From NCBI RefSeq assembly GCF_964204645.1, contig NC_134028.1:7729001-7793000 (forward strand): a stretch of DNA of 64,000 bases, in the 5' to 3' direction. The notes beneath the pieces are model-generated. The model was not told the origin of the DNA, ran no database searches, and saw only the letters and a list, made by a program, of their open reading frames with translations. Origin of the DNA: Tubulanus polymorphus. Its lineage: Eukaryota; Nemertea; Palaeonemertea; Tubulaniformes; Tubulanidae. Of this stretch, positions 29,101 to 41,100 are shown one piece after another (within the stretch, counting starts at the first letter, position 1; each line of letters opens with the position of its first letter). Made by a program: the position numbers and the translations under genes.

Positions 29101-32100
29101 CCTGGTGAACCTGAAGCTTTGACTCAAGATAAACTAACAGAGGTCATATCAGCACCTGAGCCAAAAAAGATTCAATCTCTTGTGTCGGATGAGGTATTGG
29201 AACCTGTGGCTGAAGAGCTATCGCCAGAACAGGTACCATCTCCAATATCTGAGGTTACCCCTATTGAACCTGAAGTTTTGACTGAAGACAAACCAACAGA
29301 GGTCATATCAGCACCTGAGCCAAAAGAGATTCAAACTCCTGTGTCAGATGAGGTTTTAGATCCTGAGGCTGAAGAGCCATCACCTGAACAGGTACCATCT
29401 CCACTCTCTGAGGTTACCCCTAGTGAAGCTAAAGTTTTGACTGAAGACAAACCAACACAGGTTATATCAGCACCTGAGCCAAAAAAGATTGAATCTCCTG
29501 TGTCAGCAGAGGATGTATCAAAACAGGAAGTGGATGAGCTTACTCCTGCAGAGGAAGCATCTCCAATATCTGTGGTCACCCCTGTTGAACCTGGACCTTT
29601 GACTGAAGACAAACCAACTGAGGTTATATCAGCACCCGAGCCAAAAGAGATTCAATCGGCTGTCTCAGAGGATGTTTCAAAACAGGAGGCTGATGAGCTT
29701 ACTCCTGTCAAGGTATTATCTCCATTTTCTGAGGTTACCCCTAGCGAACCAAAGGTGATTGAATCTCCTGTCTCAGAGGATATACCTAAAACTGAGGTTG
29801 AAGAGCCTTCACCTCAACTATCTGAGGTAACCCTTGGTGAACCTGAAGCTTTAACTAAAGATAAACCTACTGAGGTTATAATAGCGCCTGAGCCTAAAGA
29901 TTATCAATCTCCTGTGTTGGATGAGGTATTAGAATCTCAGGCTGAAGATCCATCACCTGAAGAGGTGTTATCTCCACTACCTGAGATCACCCCTTGTAAA
30001 CCTGAAGTTTTGACTGAAGACAAACATGCAGAGGTTATAATAGCACCTGAGCCAAAGGAGATTCAATCTCCTGTGTCAGATGAGGTGTTAAAACATGAAG
30101 CTGAAGAGCCATCACCTGAACAGGTACCATCTCCAATATCTGAGGTTACCCCTGTTGAACCTGAAGCTTTGACTGAAAAGAAACCAACAGAGGTTATATT
30201 AGCACCCGAGTCAAAAGAAATTCAATCTCCTGTCTCAGATGAGGTATTAATACCTGAGGTGGAAGAGCCTCCGCCTGAACAGGTAATATCCTCATTATCT
30301 GAGGTCACCCCTAGTGAGCCTGAAAGTTTCACTGACGACAAACCAACCGAGGTGATATCACCACATCAGCCAAAAAAGATTCAATCTCCTGTCTCAGAGG
30401 ATGTAACAAAACCACCACCAGACACCAAACCTACTGACCGAGATAAGTTAATTTACGATACAGATTCTTTGGAGATCCCCGCTGTAGACCACACTGAAGA
30501 GGTTATCATAGCTAAAAATGATACTCTGAAATGCGTTACTACTGTGGAATTAGCTGTGGAAGTCAATGATGTCCAAGAGCAACCCAAACATGTTGCTGGA
30601 GTCAACATTATGCTTGTCAGCACTGAGCCCAAAGATCATGATTCCACAAAATCTCATTTTAGGTCATCATTTTATCGAAATGTAGAGGAATTTGATGAAA
30701 TACACATATGTGTTCCCTACCCTGAACATTATGCAACTGAAATTTCGTTAATTCCATTTATAAATGTGATGTCTGAGATTCCTCAGAGACATATCAGTGA
30801 ATTAGTTCTTACACAGACCGATGCTGATGCACCATCTGTAGATCATAGTGAGGAAACAAGAAGCATATCACGGACCAGTATTGATCTCTCTGTCACATCC
30901 TCAGTATCTCCATCCTCTGAAAAGTCTAGTCCGATTGACAGTATTCCATTACAGCCATCAGATTCAGTGACAGTTATGAAATCTGAACTCCATGCACCAC
31001 GTTTAACAGTTGAAAAGGTTGTACTATCTAGTTGCACTAGTGAAAGTGACTCCACTGAAACTGAAAGCCTCATTGAGCCTCTTAGGATAACTCATAATAT
31101 TGATCATTCTGAAAGATTTGTTCAAACATCACGTTCCACTATATATGTTCCAGAAAAAAAGCGACAAACTTTGACCACCTACAGCAACCTCCTCTATGAA
31201 ATCTCACCCGACCAACTTCCCCAGACAGAGAGATCAGAGGCTGGACTGAAGGTAGCATTAGAACAAATAACTGTTCATCCAGGATTACAAAAAGTCATCG
31301 GAGCAGAGAGGGGAGAGTCTGATATCATAGTTGCTGGATCTGGTGTTCTGAGAACTAGTTTACCAAAAGAGTCTTTAGCTCATATTGTGCAATGTATTCA
31401 AACCTCACCACAAGAACATATAAAATCTGATCACTCTACTCGCATACACTCCTCTGCACATCCAAAACCAACGGTCCAACGTTCAGCCCAGTACTCTGGA
31501 GAAGCGGGCATATTCTTCTCTCATCATGAGCGCGATATGGAACTAACTGAGGCGTATTATTCCTGGGGTAGAGAACTTGTGATACAAGAAGGTTCAACGT
31601 ATAACACTCGTGATATTGTAACCGATACGGAATATACTGATGTTGTTGAATGTGAACGTTCCGAAAATGTAATTGTGTCTGAGCCAAAAACTGGTCTCAT
31701 TCAAATCGATGAAACTATTATGGCTGAGTCCGAATTAGAGCGTCGGAAATCATTGGCATTTCTTGTCGATAAATACAATAAGTCTGGTGAATACAGTGTC
31801 AATGGACAAAAAAGTTCTGATTCTCAGTTAGATGTTAATATCGAGGCCTCTTCAATATCTGTGGGTGAGAGTCAGACATTCCCAGACCATGAATCTTGTG
31901 ATAAAGAAAACGATTCCAAACCTGCTAAGGAAAAGTCACAGAAAAAGAAGAAAAAACATGTCGAGCAGGTGGCTGGATCTAGTAGTCCAGGTACTTTCCT
32001 AGCTAGTGATTCCATCTTTCTATATCCCTTGCACTGATGAATTCTAGACAATAGAACTGATCCTTCCTCGTGGTACTCAAGTAAACCTCAGGGATAGAAT

Positions 32101-35100
32101 AATTATAATTGATTTTTGGATGATTGACAAGCACTACTCCTCAAAATTAACATACCCTAGCTTTTACCTTGGTGTTTATTCATTTCCTAGCTTTGACAAG
32201 AGAAAACTGTGTTGCCAGTCAATTTGATTTCTCATTGTCAGCTTCCCAATAAATTCATGAGGATGAGTGGTCATTTTATTGTCTGATTGAATTCTGAATT
32301 ACGCAGCTTTGAGTTAGTGGCTACAGTAATATATGAAATTAACAAAGTGCTGCTTCCGCAGTTTTCTCTATAACAATCTTTTTTCAAAATTTCAGAATCT
32401 TTTCTTTCTCATTTCCATCTATATCTTATTGCTGACATAAAGCGAACATCATCAAACAGATATTGCATGCACACACATGGAAGCTTCCTTAAGACAGGGT
32501 TGTTTCTTTTTACAGATATAAATTTCCAGAAATTGTCACAAAAACATCCGCAGTTTCACCGCTGTTATTGCTTGAACTGAACAATAGGCTCGCCAGCTTA
32601 ATTTTTCATATGGCACGATAGATTAATCCACTAATGATAATAAGGAATGCTTTTACTTAGGAGTTGCTAAATATCATTCAAAGAAGATTATGCTTAGAAA
32701 AGAATTTCTGGTCAATATGCTCTGGACTCTATGGTTTCTGGTTATTGTATGTACACCTACGACTCCATGACGGTATTAGAGATAATGTAGTAAATGTTGT
32801 ATCCCCCACATCATCTAACTTGCTTCGTTACAACGAGTTTGGAACTGCCCTTGTTCGTGTTGGCATGTTTATGAATTACTAATCCTGAAGAATCAAAGTT
32901 TGTTCATTTTAATTTCTTTGATTCTTTCTCGACTCTATTCTGACTACTTGTTTTTCTTTGAATCTTTACAACAGACGTCTTGGTGGCTCTGGAAACTTGA
33001 GAATGAGATTCGTGAAAATTTTCATAAATTAAAAACCTCTTTGTTTACTGTTTACTACAGTTTATTATCTGTACAAATGAAGGGTTGTTATTTTAATATC
33101 TGTATCAATAACTTGGCCCAGGATTTCTATTCTTCTATTTATAATTCATTTACATGCATATCATATTGCACTTTCTTCAGTCATTTTTAGTCACTAAAAG
33201 TTAAAGCGTAGTCAGGGAGGAGTTGTGTTCAGTAATCACTACTTCAAAATCTTGAAATTAGTAATCATACACAGCTTCGATGATGAATGTTTTAGCCTAG
33301 ATAAATGAATGAACATTCTGATTAACCTGCTTGATATATAGTATTTCACTTTTTGTATAATTCTGTGTGTAAAAGTAAAACCTGTCATGTTTTCAGAGGA
33401 AACTTTTGATTAATACCGTAATAACTCTGTAGTATGATACTTAAGTGACACATGGACTCTCTTCTTGCTATTTTTGAAATGGTGATCATCAAATTTTGAA
33501 TTAAAGAGCTGGAAATTATTTGCATTTTTTCTAGATGCCTCTGTGTTTCACACCATCTTTTTTATTTGACAAAGGGTTGGCATGTTTATGTAATTTGGAA
33601 TGTTTTCTCTGAAACGATATCTCGATGTTGTTATTGTTGAATAATGTAAAATTCTGTTTAAGTACTCGTCAATGTTAGCGCTGCTAAAGAGTATCGTCTT
33701 AAGCAAAGTTTTGTCACAGGAATTGTAGGAATCTTAACTTTTCAAAACGTGTTTGTATGCTAGTTAGCAAAGACACTAGGAACAACTTCAGCAAAACATT
33801 TTTACCTCGATCTAACAAAAATTTCATTTCAGGTTTTTTCTACTTCATCATCACCGTTATATTTCACTTAGAAATGTTCCATTGCGGCTGAGTGAAATTT
33901 AAGTCCATAGAACAAAAGAATATTTCTAACCTTTCAGTTTTGCTAAACAATGTTGATGATGACCAACCGGGAACACCTACCATTACTGTAACTGAAGACC
34001 TCACCAGTCCTTGCGAGGATGATGATTATGTTAAATATTTTGGACTAGAGAAAGAGGCCGAAGGTACATGGTGTTCACCTTAGACGAGTCTTTTTCTTCG
34101 GTTCTCATCATTGTGTGCCCACATTTTGCCTCAACTGATCACTGCCCTTGTTTATATTTATATATATGTATATATATACACCACAACGCACTTTCATCAG
34201 TCATTATATTGTTTAGTGGAGTTATATTTTTTGTACATGACTAAATCAGTGCTGCATGACTAGAGCTAATTCATTTTCTAGTTTTCTAGCACTTTTCCAT
34301 GCAGTCTGGTGATAAACCAGTTATTGTTATCCATTCACTACTTATATTTTCAAACTTATATCATGTTTTATTGCAGAACTTCCAACTAGCCCAGGTATAA
34401 AATCCAATAGTTCTTTCAACCAGCACAGCAACGCTTCATGAAAACCACATATACCACTGTTTGATTATATCAAACGCTTATTGTGCTTTATTCAATCATA
34501 CATGCATAAAGAATGAATAGAAATATGAAATAAAGTGTATTGAATAATTGACCGATAAAAGTATGAGAAGTATGGTTGCTGTGTCTGTTGTTTATATGTG
34601 TGTGTTATTTATGTGGAAGCAGAGAATATATAATTAAGCAAAATGTCAGAATTCTCGTATGGTTATTGTTTTTGTGTAAAAACCAAACTTCAACTTTACT
34701 AGTCAAGTACTAGTCGTGTTTCTTTATGCCATTGATCTTCGTTTTGCACCACAAATGGGTTCTTCATGAAAATACCTTTGGGGACATTTTGCTTTCTATA
34801 AAATTGGTCTTTCGTTTGCTACTGTAAACATTGGTCGGTGTCTGAACCTGAAACCAACAATTTTTGGTGTTGTCCACAATCTCTTACTCATGTCTGTTCC
34901 CTTTTTGTAGCCATGCATGATGACACGGGATTCGATCAAGATACTATCGGTGCTGAAGGTACATGCACAAATCATTGATTATTGCATGAACTGATCATTT
35001 GAATTAAATTCTTTTATTATCATCAATCAATCCTCAATTGATAATAATAATTCCTTTTCATCAAGTATGATTAAGCATGATTCCAGTCACGGAAACTCCT

Positions 35101-38100
35101 TTTTGTATACATATGTGTTTTGATGTTGTATCTCGCGTTCTGTCAAATTCTGTCGTTGGCATCTGGATATTATTACTCAGAAAAAATCTTAAGGCTTCAA
35201 CCAATCTTTTGTTGTTGGTTGAAATTTCATTGTACAATTCTTCATATAGTGTACATACATTTTTCGGTGAACTCCAAACTTCTACATGTATTAGGTATAT
35301 TTATTGGAGTAAAGTGGATGAAATCTGCTTCATTGGGCTGTGGAGTTTCTGTGATGTTCAATTTTTTCCAGAGTTAAACCCGTAATTGATGTCGCTTCAG
35401 CATGTTATATGGATAATTGATTAAGTTCAATTGTATGATCACCATTGATCAATGAATATGATACATCAGGACATTAAGAATTATTCAGCCTTATCAGCAG
35501 AGGCACTAGCACCAACCTATGGGGTCACTAGTCTGTTGACCCTTGGGTTCACTTGCGCCTATCTGTGGGTGCATAACTCATCATCCAAATTATTGAAATT
35601 GTTAATTTTGCAACATTGCATCTGTTTTCAGCACGGATTTGTGATGTTCTTTCTACCTGTACGGTTACAGCAGCTTTCTTCACTTTTATCAGCTTATCTG
35701 TTCAGTTTTTAACAGAGTGGACTCTGCAGACTGACTCAACTCATTGGCCTCATTCCCTCCATTGACAAGTGTCTCGTTGGAGTAACATGGATAATCTAGG
35801 TTTTATGCACCCACCAAAAGTCCTGCTCAGCTTTGTGTTGTTATCGAATTTCGCATGTAAGTGCTCGTTTATTCATCGAATAATCATAAGGCCAATGATG
35901 AATTTATTTTTTCAATTTTTCACCGAATTATATCCAATTATATATTCATACATAATACATATAATGGTAAATCATAATGCAAGCCAACAATTTTATCTAC
36001 ATTTAGATATAGAAAATATTGGGTGATCGCTTGGTATATCACACTAGCTTCTAGTTAAAGCTTGCAATGCTTTTGTGAGCCTATCCACAAATGTTAGATA
36101 TATTTGATGTTATACAATAAGTAAACATATTCTAACATAATATTTGCTTTGCTCTTTTCCATGCCTTCTCCTGTGGATGGGAAACGGTTACGTATTTGTT
36201 CAATATCTGATAATTTAATACATTGAATTACTTCTACTTTGTTAATTTTGACAAATGATTATTGCACTTACTCCCTATGCCTGAAATTTGCATTATTCTT
36301 GCTTGATCCAAAAATCTCGAACATTAATTACATGACCATAAAGAATTGAAAGACAATGAGGAAAAGAGGAAAAGTGTTGCTGACATAATTGGCATGTTTG
36401 AGGTCAGATCTAAGGATGATGATGATGACATTGAGTTGAAAAGACAGGAAGGGGACAAAGATGTTGAGGAGAATAAAATAAGGGAAGATCAAAGTGAAAG
36501 AGAAAAAGACGTAGTCAGTCCACCAGTAGATATAAAGGAGGTTCTAACAAAAGAATCTCTGTTTGAGGCTGAATCAATACCTCATACAGCTGCCACTGGG
36601 CTAACACCAGAGCTGGAAGCTGTTGAATTGCAACGGCTACCAGAGCCTCGGGAAATTGATGAATGCAGTCCTTGGTCTGAGGAAGCAGCTCCTTTTGTTG
36701 ATGAATGTGGTGTAGTAGAAGAAAAACGTAAAAGTGTTGCAGAAATTGTGACATTCTTTGATAAATGGGTTGAAGAAGCTAGTGATGAAGAAAAGCCACC
36801 TGAGGTTATATCTACTGAACATGTTTCTTTTGAAGAGAAACAGGATGAGGAAGAAGTAAAAGAAATGGCATTTGAGAGTGAACAATCGGTTACAGTTCAA
36901 AGCTACACATTTGCGGTTGAAGAACGGTCAACAATGTCTGAAGAAACAGAAAAAATAGACCCATTTCTCTTCTCGAAGGACCACGCTAAGCTTTACCCAG
37001 GAGATGTCACTACACAAAGCAGAATAGATTTGCCGGAGGAGGAACAATATTGTACTTATAAGATAAGACCTGAAACACCAGTAGAAGAGGAAAAAATAAA
37101 TACTCCTGTAGAGGAGGTAAGACCTGAGGCACCAGTAGAAGATGACGAACCAGTTACTCCTGTAGAGGAGGTAAGACCCGAGACACCAGAAGAAGAGGAA
37201 AGGCCAGTTACTCCTGTAGAGGAGGTAAGACCTGAGACACCTGTTGAAGAGGAAAAGCCAGTGACCCTTATTGAGAAAATAAGATCTGAGACACGAGTAG
37301 AAGAGGAAATATTAGTTACTCCTGTAGAGGAGATAAGACCTGTGACACCAGTAGAAGAAGAAAGGCCAGTTATTCCGGTTGAGGAGGTAAGACCTGAGAC
37401 ACCAGTAGAAGAGGAAAGACCAGTTATTCCTGTTGAGGAAATAAGACCTGAGACACCAAAAGAAGAGGAAAAGCCAGTTATTCCTGTTGCGCAGATAAGA
37501 CCTGAGACACCAGTAGAAGAGGAAAAACCAGTTACTCCTGTTGAGGAAATAAGACCCGAGACACCAGTAGAAGAGGAAAGGCCAGTTACTCCTGTTGATG
37601 AGGTAAGACCCGAGATACCAGTAGAAGAGGAAAAGCCAGTTATTCCTGTTGCGCAGATAAGACCTGAGACACCAGTAGAAGAGGAAAAACCAGTTACTCC
37701 AGTAGAAGAGATAAGACCCGAGACACCAGAAGAAGAGGAAAGGCCAGTTACTCCTGTTGAAGAGATAAGACCTGAGACACCAGTAGAAGAGGAAAGGCCA
37801 GTTACTCCTGTTGAAGAGATTAGACCTGAGACACCAGTAGAAGAGGAAAAGCCAGTTACTCCTGTTGAGGAAATAAGACCCGAGACACCAGTAGAAGAGG
37901 AAAGGCCAGTTACTCCTGTTGAAGAGATTAGACCTGAGACACCTGAAGAAGAGGAAAAACCAGTTATTCCTGTTGCGCAGATAAGACCTGAGACAACAGT
38001 AGAAGAGGAAAAGCCAGTTACTCCTGTTGAGGAAGTAAGACCTGAGACACCTGTTGAAGAGGAAAAACCAGTTACTCCAGTAGAGGAGATAAGACCCGAG

Positions 38101-41100
38101 ACACCAGAAGAAGAGGAAAGGCCAGTTATTCCTTTTGAAGAGATAAGACCTGAGACACCAGTAGAAGAGGAAAGGCCAGTTACTCCTGTTGAGGAAATAA
38201 GACCCGAGACACCAGTAGAAGAGGAAAAGCCAGTTATTCCTGTTGCGCAGATAAGACCTGAGACACCAGTAGAAGAGGAAAAGCCAGTTGCTCCTGTTGA
38301 GGAGGTAAGACCTGAGACACCTGTTAAAGAGGAAAAGCCAGTTACTCCTGTTGAGGAAATAAGACCCGAGACACCAGTAGAAGAGGAAAGGCCAGTTATT
38401 CCTGTTGCGCAGATAAGACCCGAGACACCAGTAGAAGAGGAAAAACCAGTTATTCCTGTTACGCAGATAAGACCTGAGACACCAGTAGAAGAGGAAAAAC
38501 CAGTTACTCCTGTTGAGGAGGTAAGATCTGAGACACCTGTTGAAGAGGAAAAGCCAGGTACTCCTGTTGAGGAAATAAGACCCGAGACACCAGTAGAAGA
38601 GGAAAGACCAGTTACTCCTGTTGAAGAGATTAGACCTGAGACACCTGAAGAAGAAAAACCAGTTATTCCTGTTGCGCAGATAAGACCTGAGACAACAGTA
38701 GAAGAGGAAAAGCCAGTTACTCCCGTTGAGGAAGTAAGACCTGAGACACCTGTTGAAGAGGAAAAACCCGTTACTCCAGTAGAGGAGATAAGACCCGAGA
38801 CACCAGAAGAAGAGGAAAGGCCAGTTATTCCTATTGCGCAGATAAGACCTGAGACAACAGAAGAAGAGGAAAAGCCAGTAACTCTTGTTAAGGAGGTAAG
38901 ACCTGAGACACCTGTTGAAGAGGAAAAACCAGTTACTCCTGTAGAGGAGATAAGACCCGAGACACCAGTAGAAGAGGAAAGGCCAGTTACTCCTGTTGAA
39001 GAGATAAGACCTGAGACACCTGTTGAAAAGGAAAAGCCAGTTACTCCTGTTGAGGAAATAAGACCCGAGACACCAGTAGAAGAGGAAAGGCCAGTTACTC
39101 CTGTTGAAGAGATAAGACCTGAGACACCTGTTGAAGAGGAAAAGCCAGTTACTCCTGTTGAGGAAATAAGACCCGAGACACCAGTAGAAGAGGAAAGGCC
39201 AGTTACTCCTGTTGAAAAGATTAGACCTGGGACACCTGAAGAAGAGGAAAAACCAGTTATTGCTGTTGCGCAGATAAGACCTGAGACAACAGTAGAAGAG
39301 GAAAAGCCAATTACTCCTGTAGAGGAAGTAAGACCTGAGACACCTGTTGAAGAGGAAAAACCAGTTACTCCAGTAGTGGAGATAAGACCCGAGACACCAG
39401 AAGAAGAGGAAAGGCCAGTTATTCCTATTGCGCAGATAAGACCTGAGACACCAGTAGAAGAGGAAAAGCCAGTTACTCCTGTTGAGGAGGTAAGACCTGA
39501 GACACGTGTTGAAGAGGAAAAGCCAGTTACTCCTGTTGAGGAAATAAGACCCGAGACACCAGTAGAAGAGGAAAGGCCAGTTACTCCTGTTGAAGAGATT
39601 AGACCTGAGACACCTGAAGAAGAGGAAAAACCAGTTATTCCTGTTGCGCAGATAAGACCTGAGACAACAGTAGAAGAGGAAAAGCCAGTAACTCCTGTTG
39701 AGGAAGTAAGACCTGAGACACCTGTTGAAGAGGAAAAACCAGTTACTCCAGTAGAGGAGATAAGACCCAAGACACCAGAAGAAGAGGAAAGGCCAGTTGT
39801 TCCTGTTGCGCAGATAAGACCTGAGACACCAGTAGAAGAGGAAAGGCCAGTTACTCCTGTTGAAGAGATTAGACCTGGGACACCTGAAGAAGAGGAAAAA
39901 CCAGTTATTCCTGTTGCGCAGATAAGACCTGAGACAACAGTAGAAGAGGCAAAGCCAGTAACTCCTGTTGAGGAAGTAAGACCTGAGACACCTGTTGAAG
40001 AGGAAAAACCAGTTACTCCAGTAGAGGAGATAAGACCCAAGACACCAGAAGAGGAAAGGCCAGTTGTTCCTGTTGCGCAGATAAGACCTGAGACACCAGT
40101 AGAAGAGGAAAAGCAAGTTACTCCTGTTGAAGAGATAAGACCTGTGACACCAGTAGAAGAAGAAAAGCCTGTTGTTCCTGTTGCGCAGATAAGACCTGAG
40201 ACACTAGTAGAAGAGGAAAAGCAAGTTACTCCTGTTGAGGAGATAAGACCTGAAACACCGGTGGAAGAGGAACAGCCAGTGACTCTTGTTGAGGAGATAA
40301 GACCTGAGACACCTGTTGAAGAGGAAAAATCAGTGACTCCTGTTGAGGAGATCAGACCCGAGACACCAGTGGAAGAGGAAAAGCCAGTTACTCCAGTTGG
40401 GGAGATAAGACCTGAGATACCTGTAGAAGAGGAAAAGCCAGTTACCCCTGTTGAGGAGGTAAGACCTGAGACACCTGTTGAAGAGGAAAAGCCAGTTACT
40501 CCTGTTGAGGAAATAAGACCCGAGACACCAGTAGAAGAGGAAAGGCCAGTTACTCCTGTTGATGAGGTAAGACCCGAGATACCAGTAGAAGAGGAAAAGC
40601 CAGTTATTCCTGTTGCGCAGATAAGACCTGAGACACCAGTAGAAGAGGAAAAACCAGTTACTCCAGTAGAAGAGATAAGACCTGAGACACCAGAAGAAGA
40701 GGAAAGGCCAGTTACTCCTGTTGAAGAGATAAGACCTGAGACACCAGTAGAAGAGGAAAGGCCAGTTACTCCTGTTGAGGAGGTAAGACCCGAGATACCA
40801 GTAGAAGAGGAAAAGCCAGTTACTCCTGTTGAGGAAGTAAGACCTGAGACACCTGTTGAAGAGGAAAAACCAGTTATTCCAGTAGAGGAGATAAGACCCG
40901 AGACACCAGAAGAAGAGGAAAGGCCAGTTATTCCTTTTGAAGAGATAAGACCTGAGACACCAGTAGAAGAGGAAAGACCAGTTACTCCTGTTGAGGAAAT
41001 AAGACCTGAGACACCTGTTGAAGAGGAAAAACCAGTTATTCCTGTTGCGCAGATAAGACCTGAGACACCAGAAGAAGAGGAAAAGCCAGTTACTCCTGTT

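Larger units (their letters stand above)
18446..30420 (+). repeat. Coding tandem array, 159-bp unit (53 residues), about 75 copies
   Basis: The unit reads [36 protein letters not shown] and [17 protein letters not shown]. The spacing 'gttacccct' 21,022 to 21,181 is exactly 159 bp. Divergence varies along the array: some neighbours are nearly identical, others have lost parts of the unit. Indels are whole codons, for example the extra TCA giving SSDEV. Edge positions are approximate. Confidence 0.93.

Noticed and set aside
18624-29612. Many 70-127-codon antisense frames inside giant exon 1
   Set aside because: Same cause: one repeat unit read backwards. Their boundaries follow repeat units, not gene signals.
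35452-35712. Frame of 86 codons with a possible phase-1 acceptor before giant exon 2
   Set aside because: No phase-1 donor follows, and composition is hydrophobic and unlike the ankyrin tail.
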